From: Primula veris
Lineage: Eukaryota > Streptophyta > Magnoliopsida > Ericales > Primulaceae
NCBI GenBank assembly: GCA_963682055.1
Contig: OY821749.1
Location: 20,405,631-20,469,630 of the forward strand
Direction of reading: 5' to 3'
DNA: 64,000 nucleotides
The notes below the pieces were generated by a model. It searched no databases, was not told where the DNA came from, and saw only the letters and a list, made by a program, of their open reading frames with translations. Below, piece after piece: positions 38,715 through 50,620 of this stretch. Position numbers and translations under genes: made by a program. Within the stretch, counting starts at the first letter, position 1. Each line of letters opens with the position of its first letter.

Positions 38715-38924
38715 TGTAGTCTACTCCCTTTTTTTTTCTTTTTGGGAAAATCCTACTATCTTTTTTTCTTTTCTTTTCTTTTGTTTTATAGTACTACTTT
38801 ACTCTTACTTAAAGATGTGATTTTTATACTTTTAATTGCAGATGAAACCCTATGAACCGTCACTCTTTTGCAACAAAGACCCATTTTTTTTTTTATATAT
38901 TTTTAACTACAATAATAATATGAC

Positions 38925-40595
38925 TACATGTTATGTTTTGAGACTTAATTATTATCACAAACCCATGCTTAAAATCTCTTTTAAACCTAGATGATTTATT
39001 TTTTTACTCCTAAGTTGATATGTAAAAATCATTAATTGGGGTTTCTGGTAAACAAGTCCGCAAACAATAACTTTCCCATTTGATAAAAATATATTCAGGA
39101 AGGTTGAATCCATCGAGTATTGTTAAAATATATTCAGAAAGGCTGAATTCAACAAGTAATAGATTGGGAAGTCCAATCGAATTTATCATTCCCAAAATTT
39201 ATTTTATCGTATTTGATCAAGTACTAGTTGAAAATATGGGAACGGGATAGCTCATGTAATTTTTTTTACATGAAATGCTCATGTAATTCATTTGAACCGT
39301 ATCAAATGGTTGACAAAATTATATATTTATTTGTATTTGTTTTTTAAGCTTAACTTATTATTTATAAGGACGGTTAGATAAAAAATAAAGGCTTAAAATT
39401 CTACATGAGTATCTCACGTATAAAAAAAAAAAAAAAAAAAAAAAGAGGTACCCCATTCCCTCAAAATAATGGTGATGATTATTTGATGATTTTAGAGATT
39501 GATTTAGGAGAAATGTTTTAATTATCATGCGTTGGGAGTTTTGTTAAAATTAAACGTCTAATATTTTTGAAGAAAAATGAAAGATGAAAATCTATTTTTG
39601 ACCTTATATTATACTGTAAAGTTTATCACTCACTAAACTCGTTTAGCTTACCACTCGTTTTAAAAATATTTTCAGGTACTTAGAGTTGAAATCAATTTAA
39701 TTGGGAACAGATAGACCTCATAGGATTTTGTATCAAGTTTTCCGCTGCATTAATATATTGATTTAGATTGTAATAACTAAAGTTTAAGTGTTTGAACTTC
39801 CAATCTTGTATTTGCATGATAATATATCCTTTACTACATGTTTTGAGATTTAATTATCAAAAACTCATGCTTAAAATCTATTTTAAACCTAGATATATGT
39901 TCAACGATGCTATTTCTTTTTACTCATAAGTTGATATGTAAAAATCATAAATTGGGGTTTCTGATAAACAAGCCCGATATGTATTAAACAATAACTTTCT
40001 CATTTGATAAACATAGATTCAGAAAGGCTGAATCCAACTAGTAATAGATTGGGAAGTCCAATCGAATTTATCATTCCCAAAATTTATTTTATCGTATTTG
40101 ATTAAGTACTAGTTGAAAATGTGGAAACAGGGTAGCTCATGTAAATTTTTTTTTTGCAGGAGATGCTCATGTAATTCATCTGAACCGTACATCTATCAAT
40201 CAATAATTCAATTAAAAAAAACAAAACAAAAACATGACCTACCTCATTCTATGAAAATATTGGTGGTGGTTATTTGATGATTTTAGAGATTGATTTACAA
40301 TAAATGTTTTAATTATCATGTATCGGGTGTTTGGTTAAAATTAAACGTTTAATATTTTTGAAGGAAAATGAAAGATGAAAATCTATTTTCGACAATATAT
40401 TATATTGTAAATTTTACCATTCACTAAACTTGTTTAGCTTAGCTCTCGTTTTTAAAACATTTTCAGTTACTTAGAGTTGAGATTAATTTAGTCGGGACCA
40501 GATAGACCTCATAGGATTTTGTATCTAGTTTTCTGCTGCATTAATATATTGATTTATAAAAACTAGAGTATGAGTGTTTGAGCTTACAATCTTGT
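38925..40595. repeat. Tandem duplication of about 0.8 kb upstream of the dehydrogenase
   Basis: About 38925-39770 and about 39835-40595 match along their length: TTGATATGTAAAAATCAT, GGGGTTTCTG, TAATAGATTGGGAAGTCCAAT, ATTTGATGATTTTAGAGATTGATTTA, GATAGACCTCATAGGATTTTGTATC. Copies differ by small indels. There is no coding potential. This is the promoter-distal side of the dehydrogenase gene. Confidence 0.85.
39419..39444. repeat. Poly-A tract
   Basis: A run of more than 20 A interrupts copy 1 of the surrounding duplication; copy 2 has only short A-rich sequence here. It may be replication slippage or a small retroposed tail. Confidence 0.6.
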
Positions 40596-40676
40596 ATTTG
40601 TAAGGTTTTTATAGAAATAAAGTATATATTTTTGATAAAATTGTATTGAAATATATTTTAATTTAGTTAGACTTTG

Positions 40677-40764
40677 TCAATCACAGTATGGCATACCTAT
40701 TATTCGACGATCGACACCCATCAATCACAGTATGGCGTACCTATTATTCGACGATCGACACCCA
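40677..40764. repeat. Exact-period tandem repeat, 2 x 44 bp
   Basis: Copies 40677-40720 and 40721-40764 differ at one base (GCATACC against GCGTACC). The unit includes ATTCGACGATCGACACCCA. A recent duplication in otherwise unassigned intergenic DNA. Confidence 0.9.
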
Positions 40765-41786
40765 TCGAGTCTCGAGGGTTACACTGTTGCTATAGCAGAC
40801 CAAGGAAAGGAGTGTGTGAGGGAGAAAAAGAATTTTCTTTATTTTTCCTCCTAATTTTGGAGAAAATTGTTCTCACTCATATTTATACTTTAAATGTTCT
40901 CATACTTTCTTTCGGTTTCTTTTCTGTTCGTTAGTTTTATTCTGTACCAAGCATAAAAATCATTTTTATTTTCTGGATAGTGTCAAAACAACGTACTTTT
41001 AAACACCGGTAGATGGCAGTCCTGTTAGAGACTTTGGATCTCCATCATAGATATATGGAGAAAGATAACTTGTTTTTATCTTCTATCTATCCAAAATGTT
41101 GTTACCAATTTTATCGACTATTTTATCGACGTAGATTAAGAGAACTATTCACATGAAGTTCACCTTAGGACAACTCGTAAATGAATCACTTTTCCATGAC
41201 CGGTGGTTAGCATTACTCGAATGGTTCAAACTGTCAATTGTCCCAACTCGAGAGCAATATTCCAATCGCTATACCGACACATATTACACACGGTGGTTAT
41301 TAACATATATATATGCAATGGCCAGACTAATGATTCCCCACACACATCCCGTCAATATGGTTAATATTGTTCATATATTATCTCCCTTATCCACTTGGGT
41401 TTAGGGTTAAACAAAGTCAGTAGCTCTGAAAACAAAGCGGTGAAAACAAAGTGGTCGAGTGTTGCTAAATTTTAACAACAATTTACAAATTATACCATCA
41501 AGTAGGATAACTAAATATCAACGACATGTTGCAACGTCCATCTTTCAAGTTACGAAAGAATTGTACGTAGATCCACAAAATATAATTTTGATTGCCCAAT
41601 AACATCTAATCATACTGAAAAAACTTATGCAATATAGGAGTACGATTTCATTCACTCATGTTTAACAACAAAACCACTTCACATCAAAGTACATACATAA
41701 TTAAAAAAGACACCATCACCCAACAGAACCATTCTAAACCAAACCAAACACCACAAAACATAACCAACCCATTTCTCTTTTCCTCT
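40765..41786. other. Intergenic DNA, no gene seen
   Basis: Open frames here (40674-40934, 41153-41404) are short, start in repeats and show no family resemblance. The stretch contains the 3' flank of the oleosin gene. Confidence 0.5.
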
Positions 41787-42173
41787 CTAAGAGTGGTGCT
41801 GTGCCCCCAATTGCTCAGCAGTACGGTCCTTCAACTCCGTAGCTGCCCCAGTGATCCTTTGCCTGACCCGATCCAGCTGGTCAGCCCCAATCGGATGTTT
41901 ACCCGATACGTAGCTATACATCCAATAAAACACGAAAGCCGCGGTGGTACCAAACCCCCCGGAGGCCAAAAACCCTACGAAAATGAGAAACAGCCCTATA
42001 GCTGCCGGAACAAGCACCGGAGAAAATATCACGAGTAGCGGCGTTGCTAAAACCAGGCCTATGACGGTGGCGGCTAGGGTTAGGCCAGAGAGGACCACCA
42101 GAGAACCGCCCACCGTCATGGCGGTGGTGGTCTTCACCACCTGCTTGGACAACTGTTGTTGGGATTGAGCCAT
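41787..42173 (-). CDS. Oleosin, low-molecular-weight class
   Basis: A single-exon frame of 128 residues. A short polar N-terminus (MAQSQQQLSK) leads into a hydrophobic hairpin of about 70 residues (about 20-95) with the proline-knot segment TPLLVIFSPVLVPA at the turn, the hallmark of oleosins. A short amphipathic C-terminus (RVRQRITGAATELKDRTAEQ) follows. It lacks the C-terminal insertion of high-molecular-weight oleosins, so it is the L type. Oleosins coat seed oil bodies and keep them from fusing. Upstream there is a TATA box, a G-box, an ABRE-like core and an RY motif, consistent with embryo expression under ABA and B3 factors. Length and lack of introns are usual for the family. Confidence 0.96.
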   Translation of the reverse strand: MAQSQQQLSKQVVKTTTAMTVGGSLVVLSGLTLAATVIGLVLATPLLVIFSPVLVPAAIGLFLIFVGFLASGGFGTTAAFVFYWMYSYVSGKHPIGADQLDRVRQRITGAATELKDRTAEQLGAQHHS

Positions 42174-42222
42174 GTTAATTATAAGTTTTAAATATTTTGC
42201 GGTGGTGATCAGTGTTATTGTG

Positions 42223-42288
42223 TATTTATATGGTATGTAGGGGGTGTCACGTGGTTAGTGTTTGTGTAACGTGGAGAGGGTTTGCATG
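42223..42288 (-). promoter_or_regulatory. Seed-type oleosin promoter: TATA, G-box, ABRE-like core, RY motif
   Basis: Read on the minus strand: TATAAATA at 42230-42223 (about 50 bp before the ATG), a palindromic G-box CACGTG at 42248-42253, a CCACGT core at 42269-42274 and CATGCA (RY) at 42283-42288. G-box/ABRE and RY sites bind bZIP and ABI3/FUS3-type B3 factors in established seed promoters. The spacing within about 65 bp is compact. Confidence 0.75.
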
Positions 42289-42300
42289 AGATAGAGAGGC

Positions 42301-43190
42301 TTTGGATAGACACGTAAGTTTTGTTGATGGTTTTAGTGCTTTATCTATTGGCAAATTTTGTACGTTTTTGTGCATGGATAAGGAGGTCAAGGGGTTCCAG
42401 AGACTTCAATTTAATTTCAAGCTTAAACGGAAAATATATTGGTTGATAATCATTATAGCTAGTGATATATACATGAAAATTACAAGAGAATTACAATGGG
42501 TTACTATACATGTTATTGCTAAAAATTTAGCGACATTTAACAACAGTTAGCAAAAATTAGCAGCAGTCTGTAACACTTTAGGTTGATATTATGTTGCTAA
42601 ATTTCAGCTACATCTCGTATAGTATCATATGTTGTTTGTTAAAGTGTTACTATTCGGATGATTTTTTGTAAGCAGGTGGTGAAATACGTACGTAGGCTGG
42701 CTAGCTAACTAGTAACCACTGAACGATGATGCATGTCTAGTTGTATACTCCATATTTGCATTGATAATACTGGTTTCATGAAGAGGTTTATGATGAAAGA
42801 AGAAACTAAATCGAAATGGGAAATTAACCATCATGTATTTCATTTTGATTAAAATAATATTTGATGACAAAGAACTTTTAGCCTTCTAACGGAACAATTC
42901 TGTTCTAGTGCTGACTAGAGGGACATAAAATTATTTATTTATTTGTTCCGATTTAGAATTTTTAGCATCTAATTTTGTTAAACTTTAGACTAGGAAAAGA
43001 GGTCGATAGATTGACAATGAACGTGTAGAATGCACCTTTTTACCTGAGAATTATCATTTCAAGAAAGTCCGGAAGTCGTGATATCAGCACATAGCTTGTT
43101 TTATTAATTACTAGAACGTAATATGGGTCTGGTCCAAAATAGGGTAGCTAGCTATGATACCATGTTTTCAAGCTTTCAAATACAAAACAA
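42301..43190. other. Intergenic DNA, no gene seen
   Basis: It holds distal oleosin upstream sequence and unassigned DNA. No frame, repeat or RNA gene is supported. Confidence 0.5.
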
Positions 43191-43199
43191 AATTAAAAA

Positions 43200-46100
43200 A
43201 GCTATTTCCTAGTGGTTTTCAGATGGTTTTCAGATGGTCTGGTCTAATGGCGCCATTATACCTTATAAATTGCTTCCAGCGTGTATGAATGTCTCTCATC
43301 TATTGTTTACAGATGATGTTGTTATCTTCACGAATGGAAGTAAAAATGTTGGTTTCTGTGTACAAAATAACGATTAAACAATAATTAAAGGACTAAAAGA
43401 AATAAACAAAACCAGTGTAATCTTTATTAATTTTGAATTGAAATTAAAATTACTGATTACAACATGTAGGTACTGAATAGTAATTCAAGAAAACGTTATT
43501 CAGATTATTATTAATTAATAATCTGATGTACTGAATTGCAATAAATAGAAACTGCTGGACTGGAAAGTACAAACTTAACAGCCGGACTGTTCTGATTGAA
43601 ATTGAAATAACATAACTGAATTGAAACTATTCTAATTACATAATTAAATTACAAAATTAAAATTACAGAATAAAACAGTACTTGAAGGAAATTACAGAAA
43701 GGTGATTACAGAATTGAAAAGCTACAGCTAATTACAGCAAATTAAAATACTGAAATAAAATGACATAATTGAAAAAGACAAAATATAAATTACAGAATTG
43801 AAAAAAAACGTTAATTAAAAGACAGAATTGAAAAGACGAGGCGACTGTAAACAGTCTGCTATTAACCGATATTCGCCCAACCACCTTGATGTTTCTGGTT
43901 GCGTTGGCGCTTCGATCCCAATGTACAACGTCTCGAATGACTCGTCGGAAACTGACGACGAGTCAAGGTCGAGCTGTTGGTGGGTGGTTCTCTCTGTTTC
44001 TAATATGCTATGAAAAAAATAATGTATGCGGTTTAGAGAGTGTGAGAATTTTCGTGTGTTTTGAATGTGAGGGAAAGGCTGCCTCATATAGAGAATTATG
44101 AAATCGCAGCCTTTAATGTGGTCATTTAATTCTTGGAGTTACATCTCTGGAATTTAATGTGGTCATTTAATTCTTGGAGTTACATCCCCAGAATCCGCCT
44201 CCATTACTGCAGGAGTTACAACCTTGCTGGAACATCCGCCTCCATTACTGCAGGAGTTACAACCTTGCTGGAACTTTAGGGACTGCTCTTGTAAATATAC
44301 CCTATTTCAGTTTAGTACAAGACCCAAGACATTCCCCAAATCCCAAATCCCAATGCCCAAGGCCCGCGTCCCGCGTCCCGTGACCCGAGACCCGAGTCCC
44401 GAGACCCGAGCGAGCACGCGCTTGTGTGGTATACACCAACACACTCATGGGTATGTGGACATGATAGTTTAACAACTACATGTGATAGACTTGTATTTAT
44501 ATTGTAAAAATCACTCCTGATTTTACAATATGGGATAACACTTATGGTTTAAATCACATCTCCTTTTCCATTTTCCAACATTGGTTTTTCTTCTTCTTTC
44601 AAGTAACAACCTTCGAGTCTAATTATTATTCACACTCATTTTCTGATTAGGTCATGCGATATACCGTTGCGAAGCTCGTCGCACGAGCTACTCAAACGCT
44701 TTGAGTATGGCTTCAGAAATTCTGAGTTGTCGCATCGAATATTGACTCAAAGATGGTCCCTGACCACTCGGAACAAGCATGTTTTAAAACATATTTTCCA
44801 ACAAAAAATAGTCTGGATAAACTTATGACTTTTATTCATGACTATGAAAAAGTCTCTGAACAACTTCTTAATGCTTCTAAGAGTATTTTCCTCATCAGTC
44901 ATATATTGAAGGCAAGAAATGAGATTATTGCTCAAGCGATTGGTTTTTGTATTGGGAATTTTCCTACTCCTTACTTGGGGATTCCCTTACATCATAATAA
45001 GTTGACTGGAACTATGTATGAAGAGTTTATTCAAAAGGTTGCAAAGAAGGCTGCTAGCTGAAAAAGTCACCTACTTGGAAAACTTACATTGCTTAAATAC
45101 GTTCTCTCTAGTATTCCAGTTTATTTGTTGTCAGTTTTAGACCCTCCTATGATAGTGATTAAAAGAATTGAATCCATTTTTGCTAAGTTCTTTTGGGGAA
45201 CATATGAAGATAAAGAAAAGCATCACTGGATCTCTTGGGATAAAATGGCTAAACCTATTGAAGAAGGAGGCATTGGAGTGAGAAATTTGAAAGAGGTTTT
45301 AGCTGCTTTTCAAGCTAAAATGAGTTGGAGATTATTGACAGGGGATTCTATGTGGACAAATTTTATGTGCCAAAAATATCTAAGGAGTACAGTTAATTGG
45401 GCTGAGCCAAAAATTATAGTTAAACATTCATCTTGTTGTAAGAAGCTAGCCTTATATTTTAATGTTCTGGTGAATGGTAGTAGTTGGCTCATTAGAGAAG
45501 GAGCTGCGAGTTTTTGGCATGAAAAATGGAATGGAAATGATATTTTAGGTGAACATCACACAATTCATATGACAGTGTGCTGCTAAATCAGGTATATAAT
45601 ACTCATGGATAGAGAAAAAAAATATTGAGTGAGTTTGAAGATATAGCTCGTTGGAACAAGTTAAAGACGAGTAATGTGACTCTTAGGAAAGGGGTGGATA
45701 AGAGGTACTGGCCTGAGAATTCTCAAGGTATACTCACTGCTAAAAGAGCGTATGAAAAATTTAGATTGAATGGTGAAAAATGGGGAATGACTAAATACAT
45801 TTGGAATCCTCTTCTACCTAAAAAAATTTCCATTTTTGTTTGGAAAGTTTGAAAGAATTGTATAAAGATTGATGAGGATATTAAAAAGTTTGATATCTCT
45901 CTAGCCTCTAAGTGCAACTGCTGCCTTAAGCCACATGAAGATTTCTGTGATCACTTGTTTTGGACAGGTGAGGTAGCAAAAAATGTTTGGTCGTACTTCA
46001 GCAATATTTTTTAGATAAATTTGGTTGCTGAAATAAATTGGAGACTTTGTAAATCATTGGTAGTTGAAAATGAATGGAAGATCTCATCTAAATTTTATGG

Positions 46101-47090
46101 CTTTACGAGTCCCATTTTTAATTATGTGGGAAATATGGATTGCAAAGGTGGATTATAAATATAATGGAAATGATTTGAAAACTGAAAGTATTATTGCTAA
46201 AGTGAAGAAGTGGATGTTAGAATTGAATGTTGGAATTAAGCCAGAAGAAAAAGTGATGAAACCCTTTCAAAGCTTAGTTTTGGTTTCTTTAAAACTTGAA
46301 GCAATTCCTTATAAAGTCAAATCTTATGTTCTTGTTAAATGGTTAGTCCCTTCTTTTGGAAAGTTAAGTCTTAATAACGATGGTGTATTCTCGAAAAAGA
46401 ATAGTGGGGATGGTATCATTAGAGATGAGAGGGGGAAAATTTTGGCAGCTTTTTGTACTCATCTTGATGGTGTATGCTCAATGGATTCTGAGATCGGAGC
46501 TCTCTTGGTGGGTCTGCAACTTTGCTATTCATTAAGCCTAGAAAATGTGATGGTTGAAATCAATTGCAAATCTATTGTGTACTGGTTTACCAAGATTTCC
46601 CTTGTTACCATTGCTTACTTAAATGCGTGGGCGGATATTTTGGAGCTCTTTAGTCTGGTAGGTTATAGTTTTTCCCATGTTTGGCGCGAACAAAATGTTA
46701 CAACAGACTTGCTTTCGAAAATGGGCCTAAAGGAAATTTGTGGAAATTACTGTAGTGGAAATGACTTACCTAAATCTATTTTTGGTCCTTATCTGATGGA
46801 CTGGTATAGGCTAACTAATTTCCGAAAAAGATAGTGGATAGTGGAAGCTGCTAAGTTTAAACTACTTATTTTACATGTAATTTGTTATGTTTTAGTACTA
46901 ATACAAATATATGAAAAAAAAAAATGTAATATTTTTGTTTTACTAAGATTTGCAGGATGATGTATGGTTGTAGCTTATCGTTTTGGTTTATTCCAAAGGC
47001 TTGTAACTGGGTTTGGTCCATATTTTGATGAAATAAAATCTAAGGGTAATGTTCCTTTTTAATAAAAATAAATAAATAAATTAACTTTCT
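43200..47090 (+). pseudogene. 5'-truncated, decayed LINE (RT to RNase H), split by a solo LTR
   Basis: The coding remnant resumes across the LTR: 43230-43346 encodes the end of RT motif C (HLLFTDDVVIF then TNGSK), and 44809 onward continues SLDKLMTFIHDYEKVSEQ and YLGIPL. Later pieces show FAKFFWG, HHWISWDKMAKPIEEGGIG, a zinc-binding-RT region near 45625-46020, and an RNase H-like tail (46064-46834, NNDGVFSK then GDGIIRDERG and FSHVWREQNVTTDLLSK). Stops at 45060, 45585, 45850 and 46010 and shifts make it inactive. The usual FADD is FTDD. The 3' end is probably the AATAAATAAATAAA run near 47070-47090. The 5' part was lost before position 43200. Confidence 0.88.
43347..44803. mobile_element. Solo LTR (copy A), 1,457 bp, inside the LINE remnant
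   Basis: It starts TGTTGG and ends CCAACA, flanked by 5 bp duplications AAAAA (43342-43346 and 44804-44808). Removing it and one duplication rejoins the LINE frame exactly. No internal retrotransposon domain is present, so it is a solo LTR left by recombination. Internal features shared with copy B include the GTCGAGCTGTTGGTGG tract, CCGAGACCCGAG repeats and a TTCCAACA end. Confidence 0.9.
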
Positions 47091-48188
47091 TTTATAATTA
47101 AAATAGTAGACGGATAAATCCAAGCATATCAATAAGTTGAAGCTAATTAAGAGGATTGAAGTTGTAATGTAAATGATTGGATTTCATTATCTATTAATTG
47201 ACGAAAAATTGCACGTTACTACTTCAAATCGAGGAACGGCTTATCTTCATTTCTTTAACAAATTGTGACAAAGTGGGAACATAGAAAAGTCCATCTTCGT
47301 AGTTCAAGTTTGAAATGAAAAAAATTGTCATCAAGAGTTGCTAGTCTTTTTTGGACGTTGAAAACAAAAGTTTTATAATTTAAAGTACAATATAAAAAGG
47401 TCAAGTCAAAATTTTGAAGGTCAAAAGTACGATCGTTAATTTGGTAAGTAGTTCTCTGTTTCTGAAAAAGTTTTTGCTCAACTTTTCATTGGATTTTTCC
47501 GTGAAACAAATTAAAACAAATCGTGATGTAGTGTTAATTTTCTGTACCCTGTGTTGTTACATTAAATATGCAAGTTTTGGGGAGAGACAAAATTTCACTA
47601 TTGCAACAATTGAATAATTATTTAAACCCATATCTTATACTTACTTTATATATATATTTCTCCACGTGCTACTTTTGAAAAGGATGAGCACAATAATGTA
47701 ATTTTGTCGTATAGGGTTTTTGTTTTACCAACTCTTTTCACAAAGAATAGATGAAGCTGAGAGGTGTTTTGTTTGCTATTCTAACACGATAGTGCTTATC
47801 GCTAGAGCTAGTGGACCGACGAAAGTTTAAATAGAGATTGATATTTCATTTTCAATTGTTAATTAGGGATTTTTTTCCAATTCATTTAAGTTTTAAGAAC
47901 TTAAGTTGTTATGTGTTTAATATTTTCATTTGGGGAATTTGTTTATATTATTTTCTTTTTTATGATGGAAAAAAAAAAGGAAGCAAAAAAGTATGATCGA
48001 TCAGTTGCTACCAATAAGGCACTAGACCCTGCTTTCAAATTAAATAAATTAACTCTAAATGAGATGTTTAGAGCTTCTCCAGCGATAATCTCTAGCTTAT
48101 ACGCAATTCATAAAATTTTATGTATAGTGAGAGAATTAAATGTTTTCTAATGTATGTTTATCAAATAATTTGCAATTCATTTACCTGC
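47091..48188. other. Intergenic DNA, no gene seen
   Basis: Small frames at 47414-47617 and 47911-48150 have no recognisable domain and no ordinary start context. Nothing else is evident. Confidence 0.5.
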
Positions 48189-48405
48189 TCCCTCCGTTTC
48201 CACTGTCATTTATGAATTTACGTGCAATTTTGACCGGCTTATAACATGTATCAAAATTATCGAAATAATTTTTTTTCAAACTAAATTATATAATTTAATG
48301 TTTAAATTATATGATTAACTTTTAAAAATTTTAATCATGTCCGATCAAAATTACACGTAATTTCGTAATGAACAATTAATTGGGTGCTCATATAGGGGAC
48401 GGGTG
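48189..48405. mobile_element. Possible Stowaway/Tc1-mariner-type MITE remnant
   Basis: It starts CTCCCTCCGTTTC, the typical Stowaway terminus, and contains inverted segments (ACGTGCAATTTTGACCGG near 48221-48238 and its partner near 48340-48360). The opposite terminus is weak, so it is truncated or diverged. Confidence 0.45.
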
Positions 48406-49039
48406 CTAAGAACAATCGAATCAGTTTGCTTATGACTCATTTACCTTAAATATGAGTAGACTGTTTTAAAATTGTACACGCATCAGTTTACTTATCAATT
48501 AACTTAAATTTACATGAACTCAAATATCGATCAAAATATAAGAGATTAAAATGTTACTTTATAATTAAAATAATAATTTATCTCTCTTACTTTTCTTTTA
48601 TTCTCTTTCATTTATTTGTACTTTTCATATATAAATTAATAAAATAACAAAAATATGAGTTGTATAGTTTTGATAGAGAAATTAAAAAAAAACCTTATAA
48701 TTTATATAAACCAAAACGTTTACTTATAAGTTGTAAAAATATACTTTTTACTTTAAATACGAGAAAACTTGTAAGTTATTAATATGTTTGTTTTAGTAAA
48801 TTATTGGGTTGAAAAAAATTGATAGAAATATATTAAAATATAGTAATATTTAGTTATAATAATAAATTTGATAGTAAATCTGAAAAATGTATAAATTTAA
48901 ACTGTTACACTAAAAATATAAAAGTGATACTAATTACCTTAAATTTAAGGAAAAGTGTAAGGAAACTGTTGCACATGCTAGAGGATGTATTACATTATGA
49001 TAGAGGTTATATAGACATCAACTCAGACATTTTTTTTGC

Positions 49040-49283
49040 AAAAACGCTTAAAATCAAGATTTTATTAATGCAAATCTCAAGGGTTTCATGATGGGAACAC
49101 AAATATGCGTCTTGTTTTTTTTTTCCTAGATTTATAATGACATGTTTTAGAAATTACGGTAAAATTTAAATTTTTAAAACAAGTAATTATACATCTCGAA
49201 AAAAAAAACAAGACGTATATTTGTGTTACAGTCGTGAAACCCTGAAGATTTGCATTAATAAAATCTTGATTTTAAGCGTTTTT
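49040..49283. repeat. Foldback element with 85 bp arms
   Basis: 49040-49124 and 49199-49283 are inverted copies (AAAAACGCTTAAAATCAAGA at the outside; CTTG plus ten T at the inside) with a 74 bp loop. Mismatches are few. There is no protein. It is followed by CT/CA/TA microsatellites. Confidence 0.85.
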
Positions 49284-49321
49284 ACAACAACAAAAAATCT
49301 AATTTGATGTTCATATAAGCG

Positions 49322-49323
49322 CG

Positions 49324-49357
<34 letters not shown>

Positions 49358-49366
49358 TATATATTG
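49322..49366. repeat. Compound microsatellite (CT)n(CA)n(TA)n
   Basis: Adjacent dinucleotide runs change from CT to CA to TA. Useful as a polymorphic marker; no other role seen. Confidence 0.85.
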
Positions 49367-49421
49367 CAGATTTTTAGGAATTCTCTTCAAATTAGTCTTT
49401 TAGAAAAATTATTCTCTGAAC

Positions 49422-49475
49422 AGGGACGGAGCCAGAATTTCGATTGAGCGGTGACACGAAATAATAAATAAATAA

Positions 49476-49510
<35 letters not shown>

Positions 49511-49520
49511 TCTATATATA
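49422..49520. repeat. Repeat-element end plus (AATA)n/(TA)n tract
   Basis: GGGACGGAGCCAGAATTTCG looks like the terminus of a common plant repeat family (a similar GTGACGGAGCCA occurs at 59172 and GTGACGGAACCA at 6995). It runs into AATA and TA repeats to about 49506. Confidence 0.5.
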
Positions 49521-50620
49521 TATCTTATTTTTTCTTAGATATGATAAGTGGTTTTGCAAATGATATGTCTTGTATTCAATAACCTATATTTATTAGTTAT
49601 ATTGTACAACATATGACTTTTTTTTTTTAATTGTGTTTTGACTTTTGATAAATTGAACCATAAATTTGATTTATATTTAGTACAAGTAATGAACTAGAAT
49701 AGACTAATGATTTTAAACTCAGTGTTTCAAAAGTTTTTTGGGAAACCAATAATCATTTTATTGTTAAAATGTAAAACCATTTTTTTTATCACAAACATTA
49801 AATAGATAGTAGTACCAAGTTAATTTTTTCTAAAAAAAATAAAAGTTTCATTATAATGAAAAGGGATTCGAGTAGCGGGAAGGTACTAATTGAATAATCT
49901 CCAGCAGGAAAAGACTCGAAGGTACTCAACTAAATAAAAGGAGAGAGGGCGACAAGAATGTGCCGAAACCAGTGACTATTGGTTTTTGGATTAATGTTAC
50001 AAGTCTTCCAAGAAGATCTCCTGTAACCAGCCCCTCTTAGTCTCAGAGAGGTCTGACACCATATTTGCTTCATCACTTTATATAAGCAGAAATTTATGCG
50101 GAAATGTAAGGATGAATAATTTTGAAGTGTGTAATTTAAGATCTTTTGAAAGATCAAAATTACAAATTTAACAAAAAAATTTACATTTGTGAAGATTTGA
50201 ACCCACGACCAATCACTCTAAAGACCTCTAAGTTTCAATATTCAACAACTAAGTTATGCTACATTATTTTGAATTATAACTAAATTTCCATGTGGTGCAT
50301 TTTTTAACGGAAATGATGTGCATGCCGACAAATGAAACTACAGTAAACTGTAAACGCAAAAACTTGGTAAAAGAAAACTCCATGAATTTAATAAATAAAA
50401 TGAATTGAATAACAATAATGAGAAATGTTTGGATGTCCACAGACTCTAAAAGTCTAAACACTCACAAAAAGACACTAAAAGTACAAAGTATAAACACTTT
50501 TCTTTTCCGTTTGCATTAAAGAGCCCTTTTATTTATTCTCCTTCTCTTTTGATACACTTAATTTTTTTTATTGCATTTTCAATCTAGAGCCTCTCTACCC
50601 AAGTGAATTAGCCCACATAA

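Noticed and set aside
41658..42038. 126-codon plus-strand frame over the oleosin
   Set aside because: It is the antisense shadow of the oleosin coding region, whose proline knot fixes the true strand.
47911..48150. 79-codon plus-strand frame
   Set aside because: No recognisable domain, no conserved context, and typical of chance frames in AT-rich DNA.
50185..50265. tRNA-like TTTGAACCCACGACC stretch
   Set aside because: Resembles a T-arm but no acceptor stem or anticodon arm can be drawn; it is a common plant repeat phrase.
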